Positions 1 to 6,782 of a stretch of DNA of 15,967 nt are shown piece by piece (positions within the stretch are counted from its first letter, which is position 1; each line of letters begins with the position of its first letter). The notes under the pieces are model-generated. The model was not told where the DNA came from, searched no databases, and worked only from the letters and a program-made list of their open reading frames with translations. Location of the stretch: contig QIGP01000303.1 of the NCBI GenBank assembly GCA_003228965.1, forward strand, positions 1 to 15,967, given 5' to 3'. This DNA comes from Gammaproteobacteria bacterium (GTDB lineage: Bacteria; Pseudomonadota; Gammaproteobacteria; Steroidobacterales; SZUA-146). Made by a program: the position numbers and the translations under genes.

Positions 1-246
1 TTTCTCGCCAAGATACGCAAGATCGAGAAAGTTAATTTGACCGTCGGAGTTGAAGTCGGCGTCACACATGTTGCCGAACGAGTCTCCGTCGGTGTCGCGT
101 TGCAAATCGTTGAAGGTCAGCGTGCAGTTATCTACGTTGTCGTCGAAGCCGTCGCCATCGCTGTCCCAGGTATCCTGAGCCATCGCGGTGCCGGACCAAG
201 CCATCATCAGGCCGATACATAGAAGCAGTTTTGTTTTGATTTTCAT
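1..246 (-). CDS. Secreted thrombospondin type 3 / dockerin-like protein, N-terminal part
   Basis: Reading leftward from an ATG at 246, 82 codons stay open to the window edge, so the C-terminus is missing. Residues 1-23 form a Sec signal peptide (KIKTK basic start, hydrophobic core, cleavage near AMA/Q). After it comes DSDGDGFDDNVDNC and DTDGDSFGNMCD, the Asp/Gly/Cys spacing of thrombospondin type 3 calcium-binding repeats. Next is DADFNSDGQINFLDLAYL, which resembles a type I dockerin-like EF-hand calcium loop. A ribosome-binding site (AGGGGAAC) lies about 7 nt upstream of the ATG. Such proteins are exported and bind calcium in extracellular stalks or adhesive surface proteins; the role here is unknown. 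It is co-directional with the secreted FG-GAP gene upstream. Confidence 0.75.
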   Translation of the reverse strand, partial: MKIKTKLLLCIGLMMAWSGTAMAQDTWDSDGDGFDDNVDNCTLTFNDLQRDTDGDSFGNMCDADFNSDGQINFLDLAYLGEK

Positions 247-335
247 GGATTAAGTTCCCCTGTTGTTCCCCGTGTTAGTCGTACAACCATAGTCCTGTCT
301 ACCAATCCTTGCAATCCGGACATTGAACAAAATGG

Positions 336-1967
336 CTATTTTGACGTGTTTTTCCTTTTGAATGTTCCAAGGCGAAGGCGCCGGTCAGCACGTACGCCTC
401 GCAATGTGACTGGCACGCCATCGCCCCAGTCAATGGTCAGTTTTTGAACGCGTGAGTGTGGCCCAAGGCCGAAATGTACGACGCGCTCGCTTTGCCCTAA
501 ATAAGTACCGCCAGCCTTCATATATTGGGTTTGGGTGATGCCGCCGGCTTCAACTGTAATGCGTGCACCCAGGCCGTGCGGTGCCCTGGATGGAGAGCGA
601 GTGGTGTCGAGTTCGATCTGTAGCCAATGTGAGGAGGGCGACATATATGAATTATTTTGATCATTCCTGAACAGTTGCATGCCTTCACGATACGACAGCA
701 CAGCGATGTCCATGTCGCCATCGCGGTCGTAGTCGAGAGTCAGAAGTGCGCGACCCTGGCCGGTGTGATTAAAGCCACTTTGCGCACCAATCTCTTCAAA
801 ACTCAGGTCACCCTGATTGCGCCACAGGTACGAAGACTCGTTGTCAAAACTTGCGCCGGATACCGGGTCAGTAAAAGGCCAGCCGTTGGTCATGACAATA
901 TCTGTCCAGCCGTCGTTATCAAAATCGGCTGACTCCGACCCCCAACCCCAACCGCCGTCATTGACCCGATAGCCGCTCGCTTCCTCGGTATACGTATGGT
1001 TGCCCTGGTTGATGTATAGGCCGTTGCCCCAAAAGTCGCTGTCTAAATTTGAGGTGGGCCATATCGCGGTAATGAACCAGTCGGGGCGACCATCACCATT
1101 GAAGTCCCCTACCGTGGTGCCCATGGCGTTGTGAGCTTTGCTAATAGTCCAGTTTGGCGTGCCGTCCTTGCTTGTAAGCCCGGTGCCAGGGTCGAGTTCC
1201 GAAAACGTTCCGTCGCGGTTATTGCGGTAGTAACGGTTTGTGCCAAAATCGCCTGGAATCAAAAGCTCTGGATAGCGGTCGTTGTCCATGTCGATCCACA
1301 CAGCGCCGAAAGCGCGCGTGCTCTGTGTGATGATGCCCGCTTTTTCAGTGGCATCCTCAAATGTACCGTCGCCTTTGTTGTGGAACAAACGCGCGCCGAG
1401 CACTGGCGCGTTGTGCCACGCACCCACAAACAAATCGAGATTGCCGTCGCGATCGTAGTCGCCAAAAGCGGCGCCGTAACCGTCGGGATGGGTGGTTGTT
1501 GTAGTGTCGACACCTGTAACAGCCGCTACGTTTACAAAGTGATCGCCTTCGTTTCTGTATAAACGGTGCTGACCATGGTCTGCGTTTTGGGTCATTGGGC
1601 CAAAGCTTGTGACGTACAAGTCGAGGTCACCATCGTTGTCGTAGTCGCCGGTTGTCGCACCAACGCCTCGATGGAGTGTGTCCAGATTCCACTCTTCTGT
1701 CCTGTCCGAGAAAGAGCCGTTCCGGTTGTTTATATATAAAGCGTCCATGCGACCGCCTCCGCCAATAAAGTACAGGTCGGCGTAGCCGTCACCGTTGAAG
1801 TCGCCAGCGGCACCTCCTGCGGTCATTGGTCCAGACTGGTGATCTATTGCAGTTTCATGCACAAACGACAGGCCGGCCGCTTGCGTAACGTCGGTGAAAT
1901 GCAGCTGTGAGTCGGCACCAGCAGTGACTGTACATAGGGCGGTAAGGCAGGGAAGGAAAGAGCGCAT
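336..1967 (-). CDS. Secreted FG-GAP/VCBS repeat protein with ASPIC/UnbV domain (CRTAC1-like)
   Basis: This is a 543-residue exported protein. Residues 1-18 look like a signal peptide ending at TAGA/DS. At least seven calcium-binding repeats follow, each built on DxDxDG with a following [DE][LI]: DFNGDGYADLYF near 56, DYDNDGDLDLYV near 108, then DYDRDGNLDLFV, DMDNDRYPELLI, DFNGDGRPDWFI, DFDNDGWTDIVM and DYDRDGDMDIAV. These are the blades of an integrin-alpha-like beta-propeller. Roughly residues 445-535 (GLGARITVEAGG, GGTYLGQSERVVHFGLG, LTIDWGDG) match the ASPIC/UnbV domain found at the end of bacterial CRTAC1-like proteins. The substrate or partner is unknown; many family members are extracellular. 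yceH ends only 4 nt upstream, so the two are probably co-transcribed. Confidence 0.88.
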   Translation of the reverse strand: MRSFLPCLTALCTVTAGADSQLHFTDVTQAAGLSFVHETAIDHQSGPMTAGGAAGDFNGDGYADLYFIGGGGRMDALYINNRNGSFSDRTEEWNLDTLHRGVGATTGDYDNDGDLDLYVTSFGPMTQNADHGQHRLYRNEGDHFVNVAAVTGVDTTTTTHPDGYGAAFGDYDRDGNLDLFVGAWHNAPVLGARLFHNKGDGTFEDATEKAGIITQSTRAFGAVWIDMDNDRYPELLIPGDFGTNRYYRNNRDGTFSELDPGTGLTSKDGTPNWTISKAHNAMGTTVGDFNGDGRPDWFITAIWPTSNLDSDFWGNGLYINQGNHTYTEEASGYRVNDGGWGWGSESADFDNDGWTDIVMTNGWPFTDPVSGASFDNESSYLWRNQGDLSFEEIGAQSGFNHTGQGRALLTLDYDRDGDMDIAVLSYREGMQLFRNDQNNSYMSPSSHWLQIELDTTRSPSRAPHGLGARITVEAGGITQTQYMKAGGTYLGQSERVVHFGLGPHSRVQKLTIDWGDGVPVTLRGVRADRRLRLGTFKRKNTSK

Positions 1968-1971
1968 TGGT

Positions 1972-2637
1972 TTAGTCGTTCTCGTTAAGGCGGCGTTTTA
2001 GTTCAAGCACTTCAGCTTCAAGCGCTGTGACTCGCTCGATAAGTTCGCTGAGCTGCGGGCTGCCTTGCGCTGAAGTTCGGGGTTTGATGGTTGCGGCCGC
2101 TTCGGTGGCGTAGGACTCAATGTCTATGTCGCCGCAGAAAAGGTGTGTGTATTCCGAGTCTTTGCGACCGGGCGTGCGTGGCAGCTTAACGACTAAAGGT
2201 TCGTTCTCGTTTTCCATCAGTTCGTTTAGCGTCGTGACCACGTCGCCGTTGTCACTAAATGCGTGTAAACGTGCCGCGCGTGCGCGCAATTCGCCAGGCG
2301 TTTGTGGCCCGCGTAAAAGTAACAGGCAAATGACGGCGCGCTTTGCCGAATCCAGCTGATAGCCCTCGTACTGAGTTGTGTAAAAGCGGTGGGCGTATTT
2401 TTCGATGCCGCGGCGGAAGTTCTCGTCAAGTCTTACCAGTTTCTTCTTTTCAAGTTCGCGCACTGTGTGCTGGACCGTGCCTTGTTCAAGCGCCGTAATC
2501 GGGTGGCGGCTGGACTTTTGATTGCAGGCGTTAGTCAGCGCGTTGAGCGTCAGCGGGTACTGGTCGGGAGTAGTCACCGATTTTTCCATCAGACACCCGA
2601 TAACGCGGGCTTCGTGGGCGGTTAGTTGGTGACGCAT
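1972..2637 (-). CDS. yceH: YceH family protein (DUF480/UPF0502)
   Basis: At 221 residues this is close to the 215 of E. coli YceH. The N-terminus (LTAHEARVIGCLMEKSVTTPDQYPLTLNALTNACNQKSSR) is the family signature and forms the first winged helix. A second one covers about residues 85-150 (AVICLLLLRGPQTPGELRARAARLHAF), and LVVKLPRTPGRKDSEYTHLF is also diagnostic. The last 30 residues (LSELIERVTALEAEVLELKR) form a short leucine-heptad coiled coil. The molecular function of YceH is not established; the tandem winged helices suggest nucleic-acid binding. An ATG at 2637 with GGAG about 6 nt upstream sets the start. The FG-GAP gene follows 4 nt after the stop. Confidence 0.92.
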   Translation of the reverse strand: MRHQLTAHEARVIGCLMEKSVTTPDQYPLTLNALTNACNQKSSRHPITALEQGTVQHTVRELEKKKLVRLDENFRRGIEKYAHRFYTTQYEGYQLDSAKRAVICLLLLRGPQTPGELRARAARLHAFSDNGDVVTTLNELMENENEPLVVKLPRTPGRKDSEYTHLFCGDIDIESYATEAAATIKPRTSAQGSPQLSELIERVTALEAEVLELKRRLNEND

Positions 2638-2682
2638 GCAGACTCCGGTTTTGTTTTTCTACTTCCACGTAGTAGTACTAAA

Positions 2683-2710
2683 CATATACCGCGGGCGGTT
2701 GTAGTGTCGA
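2683..2710 (-). promoter_or_regulatory. Possible sigma-70 promoter for yceH
   Basis: On the minus strand TCGACA (2710-2705) and TATATG (2688-2683) are separated by 16 nt and lie about 45 nt upstream of the yceH ATG. They match the -35 and -10 consensus at 5/6 and 4/6 positions. This is plausible but weak, and rests on position and hexamer match only. Confidence 0.3.
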
Positions 2711-2831
2711 CTTCTTTTTGTTTGAGTTAACAATAGTCTGTGGGCCTGACGTTGAAGGGCTTTTTTCGGAGCTTTGAAGCGCGCAATATTGGTGCGTTAT
2801 GTTGGGTGGGGTACCAGGGTACGGGGCTTAT

Positions 2832-2996
2832 GAGGGTGTGTGAAAACATTCATGTTGTCATTGCGAGCGCGAAGCGCGCGGCAATCTCTTAACGTTACCG
2901 CGGCATAACTGATTGAATCCACTGCAACCGGACGGAGATTGCCGCACCCGCGGTCTGCGGGCTAGCAATGACGAGCGGGTGTTTTCAAACACCCTC
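2832..2996. repeat. MITE-like palindromic element, copy 1, with outer inverted repeat
   Basis: The core runs 2857-2972 (116 bp) and begins and ends with GTCATTGC...GCAATGAC. Each arm continues through a small variable hairpin to GGCAATCTC or its complement GAGATTGCC. Outside the core is a further inverted repeat, GAGGGTGTGTGAAAACA (2832-2848) against TGTTTTCAAACACCCTC (2980-2996), with 16 of 17 positions paired. No transposase is encoded, so this is a non-autonomous or REP/MITE-like element. A second copy lies in opposite orientation at 3487-3597. Confidence 0.85.
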
Positions 2997-3004
2997 CTAA
3001 ACGT

Positions 3005-3202
3005 TTACATTGTCCTGTCCGTCGTGCTGGTTTTGATAAAACTTGCGCTACAGTTCGCTACGAGCGACTCGTCCGACTTGAGGCGCATTTCGCCTTTTAA
3101 CTGAATAAGACGGCCACGCTCGCTGTCGATCCAGCCGTTCAGTACAACGGTGTGCCCAACTTCAAGCGCCTGCGGTCGCGCATCGTGAAGCGAACTTTTG
3201 AC
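3005..3202 (-). pseudogene. Remnant of a hotdog-fold (PaaI-like) thioesterase, C-terminal part
   Basis: An open stretch of about 65 codons lacks a credible start and follows an in-frame stop at 3205-3203. It contains QALEVGHTVVLNGWIDSERG and then RLIQLKGEMRLKSDESLVANCSASF. The pattern (Val-Gly-x-x-Val, Gly-Trp, Arg-Gly-Arg-Leu-Ile, alternating strand residues, Leu-Val-Ala, Ser-Phe-Ile) is that of the last beta-strands of acyl-CoA thioesterases of the PaaI type. The N-terminal half with the hotdog helix and catalytic residues is missing. It is therefore most likely a decayed gene fragment, lying between the two palindromic elements. The family call is from pattern memory and is moderately uncertain. 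Confidence 0.5.
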
Positions 3203-3241
3203 TTAAATGTAGAGTCTCATTAAAACATCACTGTGAGGGGG

Positions 3242-3430
3242 CTTACCATGACTATTACCGACGAACGCATTGTGATGCTTAGCGACCAACCAGGACTTGG
3301 CGGCTTTCATTCGCGTATTACGTTTTTTGATATTAAAGCAGGGAGTTTTGAGTGGAAGCTGGAGCGCTCCAAAGATCAAAAGCAGTGGCTCGAAGTCTAC
3401 CGCATTCACGGAGTTCGAAAAGGCGGGTGA
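3242..3430 (+). pseudogene. Fragment resembling the C-terminus of a DUF1579-like protein
   Basis: A short frame starting at an inner ATG (first Met option at 3233) reads MTITDERIVMLSDQPGLGGF, then HSRITFFDIKAGSFEWKLER and a short tail ending at TGA 3428-3430. The run 'HSRITFFDI...FEWKLERS.D...W...YRIHGVRK' resembles the final beta-strands of DUF1579-like (lipocalin-like) proteins, which are normally about 150-190 residues. Only about 60 residues are present, so it is probably a truncated remnant. A GAGGGGG tract upstream could still act as a ribosome-binding site, so a small expressed protein cannot be excluded. Confidence 0.4.
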
Positions 3431-3436
3431 GAATGA

Positions 3437-3734
3437 GGTCAGGCTTGAATGGCACTAAGTTTAAGCTCGTGTAAGAACAACTCCCCGTCATTGCGAACCT
3501 GCGCAGCGGGTGTGGCAATCTCCATCCGGTTTCTACGGATTTAATCAGTTAGGCCGCAGCGTCAAGAGATTGCCGCGCCCTTCGGGCTCGCAATGACGTT
3601 GGTTCGTTTGTGCTTGTAATTACGTACTAAAGGGTTCTACACAAGCTTAAACTTCTATCAAGTCAATGCTACCAACCTTTTTTTGACGCCTCGCCCGCGC
3701 CGCAAAAGAATCTGCAAAATGTTCAAACCTGACC
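3437..3734. repeat. MITE-like palindromic element, copy 2, nested in two further inverted repeats
   Basis: The core (3487-3597, 111 bp) again has GTCATTGCGA...TCGCAATGAC ends. Its reverse complement aligns with copy 1 through the centre (both contain TAACTGATT(A/G)AATCC, AAC CGGA(T/C)GGAGATTGCC and ACCCGC), so the copies are inverted relative to each other. Around it is a middle inverted repeat, AAGTTTAAGCTCGTGTAAGAAC (3457-3478) against GTTCTACACAAGCTTAAACTT (3634-3654). An outermost pair is GGTCAGGCTTGAA (3437-3449) against TTCAAACCTGACC (3722-3734), 12 of 13 paired. No protein is encoded. The arrangement looks like elements inserted within elements. Confidence 0.8.
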
Positions 3735-3785
3735 CCGTTTGATCAATACGAGCCGTTCGGCTCACGGGGCCGGCGCGTCCGTGGA

Positions 3786-4922
3786 CTAGACCATGGAATC
3801 TACAAAGACGTCCATTTTCATCGCTAGTTCGTCCACCGTTTTCGCGGCAAGGTCAGCGGCTGGTGTCGCCTGGCCTACGGAATTGGAATCCATTTGACTA
3901 ATTAGTGAGCTTACAACCTGCAATTGAAATCCGCTGCTAAACGAAAACGCAGAAGACGCACCGCTTGATTGCGAAGGTCCCTGGAGCTGCTGGTTGAACG
4001 AATTCAACGATTCGGTTAACTGGCTAAGGAAACTCGTAATGGTGGCCGAAATATCGGCCAGACTGCCGACCGGGTCGGGTGCGGAGTGAATCGGAGTTTC
4101 AACCGGATCCGGCCGTACTGGCCCATCCTGGGTGAGGTTGGTAACGGTAGGTGCACTTGCTGTTGGAGCCGCTACCGCTACGCTTGGTTGTGACAACGTT
4201 GCGACAAGATCGGCATTTGGTGTAGTGCTCAACGGGATGGCGGCAGGTGGTGCCGAATCAACGGCTGGTGCGATTGGCAGGGTCGGCTGTGGGGCCGGAA
4301 CCTGTGCATTTTGCGACTCAAGCGATGTTTGTGTATACGTATACGTTTCAGAAACGTTGAGCTGCATGTTCACATTCGCCAGCTGGTCGCTGTTAATATT
4401 CATTTGACTGGCCATTGCGAAGGCCTCTTTCACTTCGCCATCAAAAAACGTGTTGGCCATTTCGCGTGCCTGAATAAGCACATCGCGAATAGCGCTGAGT
4501 TCTTCGCCGTTCAAATCGCCTTCAACGACGACCGTGAACTGTGACGAGTTGCTGCCAGAAAGTGAAAAATTAGTAAGGGTCGTAGCGCCATTCTCAAACT
4601 GCTGATTTTGAGCGTTGGCGCTCTCGCTGTTCAAGAAACTGAGTCTGACGACATCGCCTTCCTGGGTGCGCAGCTGCAAGCCGCCACCTTCAGAGCGATC
4701 GTATGACACTGCGCTTTGCATGTGGTTGCGCGGGCTGGTTGGGGTTGTATCCGATAGATATTGATGAATTCCGCCTCTGCCGCCCGGCAGGCCTGTAGCG
4801 CCGCTGGAAGTTTTATGTTCCCCGTACCCAACCTTGGTGCTGGTTCCGTCGCTTCCAAAACTCATATTTTCAAATCGTTGCACTTGAGTGAACGCTGAAT
4901 TTAGTGACGAGATGATATCCAT
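3786..4922 (-). CDS. Unrecognised Ser/Gln/Pro-rich protein under a sigma-28-type promoter
   Basis: The 378-residue product (from the ATG at 4922) has no signal peptide or membrane segment. Roughly residues 80-200 form a conserved-looking domain: LQLRTQEGDVVRLSF, then FTVVVEGDLNGEELSAIRDV and MANTFFDGEVKEAFAMASQM, ending in TYTYTQ. I associate this with an uncharacterised gammaproteobacterial family (possibly DUF5610), but could not check it. Residues about 205-290 are a Pro/Ala/Thr linker. The C-terminus (FLSQLTESLNSFNQQLQG, FQLQVVSSLISQMDS) looks helical. Translation could open further upstream at 5048, but that extension overlaps the promoter at 4982-5008, so 4922 is preferred. The promoter suggests flagellar or motility co-regulation. 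It is unlikely to be FliK or FlgM, since no hallmark of either is seen. Confidence 0.7.
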   Translation of the reverse strand: MDIISSLNSAFTQVQRFENMSFGSDGTSTKVGYGEHKTSSGATGLPGGRGGIHQYLSDTTPTSPRNHMQSAVSYDRSEGGGLQLRTQEGDVVRLSFLNSESANAQNQQFENGATTLTNFSLSGSNSSQFTVVVEGDLNGEELSAIRDVLIQAREMANTFFDGEVKEAFAMASQMNINSDQLANVNMQLNVSETYTYTQTSLESQNAQVPAPQPTLPIAPAVDSAPPAAIPLSTTPNADLVATLSQPSVAVAAPTASAPTVTNLTQDGPVRPDPVETPIHSAPDPVGSLADISATITSFLSQLTESLNSFNQQLQGPSQSSGASSAFSFSSGFQLQVVSSLISQMDSNSVGQATPAADLAAKTVDELAMKMDVFVDSMV

Positions 4923-4981
4923 GCTGTGCTCGCTTTTGCCTGACAGGGCCAGTTGATTAAAATTAGTGGTCGATGGACAAA

Positions 4982-5008
4982 ATATCGGCCAGTAATTCAG
5001 AAGCTTTA
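4982..5008 (-). promoter_or_regulatory. Sigma-28 (FliA)-type flagellar promoter
   Basis: Minus strand TAAAGCTT (5008-5001), an 11-nt spacer, then GCCGATAT (4989-4982). The enterobacterial FliA consensus is TAAAGTTT-N11-GCCGATAA, so both elements match 7 of 8 and the spacing is exact. The predicted transcript start is about 50 nt before the ATG at 4922. Confidence 0.72.
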
Positions 5009-5103
5009 GCACGAATTTGAAAATTGCCGTGAAAGATGGAAAAGTCATACCGGATTGAGCGAATAGGCTGCCGTGTCTTGAATACTGGCGGTCTGGAGTG
5101 AAT

Positions 5104-6579
5104 TTATTGCGTGTTTCTTGAGATCTGCGGCGCTAGCAGTACGATGGCCAGTGGTGGAATGAAGGGCAGTACGCGTTCAAACGGGTCGCCAGGCAGGTGC
5201 GCAAGTTTTGACAGCCACGCCGACAGCGCATTGGACGTATCGTTCGTGTCAATGGTGCCGTAAGTATAGAAGAGCACGGTAAGGCCGAAGCCTGTAAGTA
5301 TGGCCCATAGGCGCGCAGTAGCCACGGGTTCACGGTTTAATACACGCGCGATAATCACTGGCCCAAATGCCGCGCCGAGCGCGTTCCACGCAAACAGTAC
5401 GCGGTTGAATATGGTGTCGGGAAGCGTGAGTGCAAGCGTTACAGCGGCCACCACGAGCGTGGTCATGACAATGCGAGACAGTGCGAGCTCACCCATTCGA
5501 AGTTTGGCGGCAAGCCCCAGGTCATGAGCGATAGCCGCTGCGGCTGCCAGCAACAAAGAGTCCACTGTGGACATTACGGCAGATAAAATGGCCGCAATCA
5601 CAATCCCGGCCAAAAGTGGTGGAAGCAGTTGTTCAGCCATCAGGTAAAATATTTGTTCCCCGGTGCCTGGGGCCACGGCCAGGCTGCGTGCGGCCATAGC
5701 AAGTGACGCCATGCCAATATAAACGACAACGGCCCAGGTCATGGCAATGGCAAAACCCTGTTTGCGCTCGCGCTCACCCCGCACGGCCATGAGACGCGCA
5801 AGCAGATGAGGTTGTCCGAGTGTGCCGAGCCCAATACCCGCCAGTCCCAATATGAAACCGATAAAGGCAAAACCTGCATGGCCACCACTACCGTCGAGCA
5901 AAGCGGGGCTTGTGGCGCCGACCGAGCGCGCGATTTCGCCGAACCCGCCGGCTTCGACCACGGCAAGCGCCGGCACTATAATGGCTGCCAACATCATCAC
6001 CACACCTTGAAGAGTGTCGGTGATACTAGCTGCCCAGAACCCACCCAACAGGCAGTAAAGCAAAATTATCGAAGCGCCGAGCAACAGGCTGCTGGGACTG
6101 CTCATGTTGAAGTTCGCCACAAACGCGTTGGCAGCGGCGTCAAACTGGGCGGCAATATAGAAGATAAAACAGAATGTGATGAGCAAAGCGGCAAGGGCTG
6201 CGATCTTCGCGCGAGCTGAGGGGTCGACGTTCGCGCTGATGAATTCGGTGGGTGTAACGTACTTTTGCGTTTCGGTTTCGCCCCGAATGCGCGGGCCAAA
6301 CCATAGCCACATGACTACGTAACCACCCCAAATGCCGGGAAGCATCCACAGCGCCGAAATGCCGTAGGCAAAAGTAAAGCCGCTAAATCCCAAAAGCACC
6401 CACGCTGACGAGGTGCTTGCAGCATAGGACAGGCCTGCTACCCAGGGACCCAGATTGCGCCCGCCCAATAAAAAGTCGTCGGCCGTCTGAACCCGTCGAG
6501 ACGCCCAAAAGCCGATACCAACCAGCAGTAGCTTGTAAAGAACCAGGGATACAACAATGGCGGTTGTTTGGCTGTCGAT
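5104..6579 (-). CDS. Sodium:solute symporter (SSS/PutP-like), apparent ATC start
   Basis: This is a polytopic inner-membrane transporter that would be 491 residues, the usual family length. The body contains LLGGRNLGPWVAGLSYAAST, the SSS signature region, then GIGLGTLGQPHLLARLMA and SAVMSTVDSLLLAAAAAIAHD, all typical of PutP-like sodium symporters. The substrate is not determinable. Conventional initiation could only begin at a TTG at 6468, which would delete the first membrane helix. The frame continues upstream as DSQTTAIVVSLVLYKLLLVG plus IGFWASRR, an excellent first transmembrane segment. It contains no ATG, GTG or TTG before an in-frame TGA at 6609-6607. A strong GGGAG ribosome-binding site (6590-6586) sits 6 nt before an ATC at 6579-6577, where the family would have ATG. 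It is divergent from the aldehyde dehydrogenase. Confidence 0.85.
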   Translation of the reverse strand: MDSQTTAIVVSLVLYKLLLVGIGFWASRRVQTADDFLLGGRNLGPWVAGLSYAASTSSAWVLLGFSGFTFAYGISALWMLPGIWGGYVVMWLWFGPRIRGETETQKYVTPTEFISANVDPSARAKIAALAALLITFCFIFYIAAQFDAAANAFVANFNMSSPSSLLLGASIILLYCLLGGFWAASITDTLQGVVMMLAAIIVPALAVVEAGGFGEIARSVGATSPALLDGSGGHAGFAFIGFILGLAGIGLGTLGQPHLLARLMAVRGERERKQGFAIAMTWAVVVYIGMASLAMAARSLAVAPGTGEQIFYLMAEQLLPPLLAGIVIAAILSAVMSTVDSLLLAAAAAIAHDLGLAAKLRMGELALSRIVMTTLVVAAVTLALTLPDTIFNRVLFAWNALGAAFGPVIIARVLNREPVATARLWAILTGFGLTVLFYTYGTIDTNDTSNALSAWLSKLAHLPGDPFERVLPFIPPLAIVLLAPQISRNTQ

Positions 6580-6782
6580 AGCGCTCTCCCATGTGTTGCA
6601 ATGACTTCATCCAATCTTGGCATCAAATGCTTGATGATTCAGCGCTTTTTGTTCTAAAAAAGTTGAGTTTCCGCCGTCTCGCTCTGTGAGTGGTTGTCGC
6701 GATCGAATCGGCGGTGTACATTCCTCTTCCGCCCAAACGATATCGTTTTAGGGTGCAGGCTAAGGTTTTCAGGAGTAGTGCG
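6580..6782. promoter_or_regulatory. Divergent regulatory region between symporter and aldehyde dehydrogenase
   Basis: About 200 nt separate the two divergent starts, so both promoters must lie here. Visible symmetric sites are CATCAA-ATGC-TTGATG at 6621-6636 and a perfect 14-bp palindrome AAACGATATCGTTT at 6735-6748. The second lies 34 nt before the dehydrogenase ATG, in its leader or promoter, as expected for a repressor operator. No regulator gene is adjacent. No clean -35/-10 pair could be assigned by eye. Confidence 0.4.

Noticed and set aside
328..343. CAAAAT/ATTTTG hairpin over the stop codon of the FG-GAP gene
   Set aside because: The stem is only 6 AT-rich pairs and no T-tract follows on the minus strand, so it is not a convincing terminator.
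1131..1562. 143-residue plus-strand open frame
   Set aside because: It is the reverse of the FG-GAP gene, whose repeated Asp codons keep other frames open; the translation has no recognisable motif or ribosome-binding site.
2857..3597. Possibility that the repeats are a CRISPR array
   Set aside because: There are only two copies, inverted, over 100 bp long and internally palindromic; no regular spacers or cas genes.
3750..3763. GAGCC/GGCTC hairpin after the sigma-28-controlled gene
   Set aside because: Short stem without a following T-tract; it could end transcription only weakly, so it is not called a terminator.
4932..5103. Read-through of the symporter frame beyond its TAA, ending KASELLADILSIDH
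   Set aside because: It looks faintly protein-like but has no start codon, overlaps the sigma-28 promoter, and the symporter already ends at a normal place for the family.
5806..6219. 137-residue plus-strand open frame
   Set aside because: Antisense shadow within the clearly coding symporter; low-complexity, charged translation with no family features.
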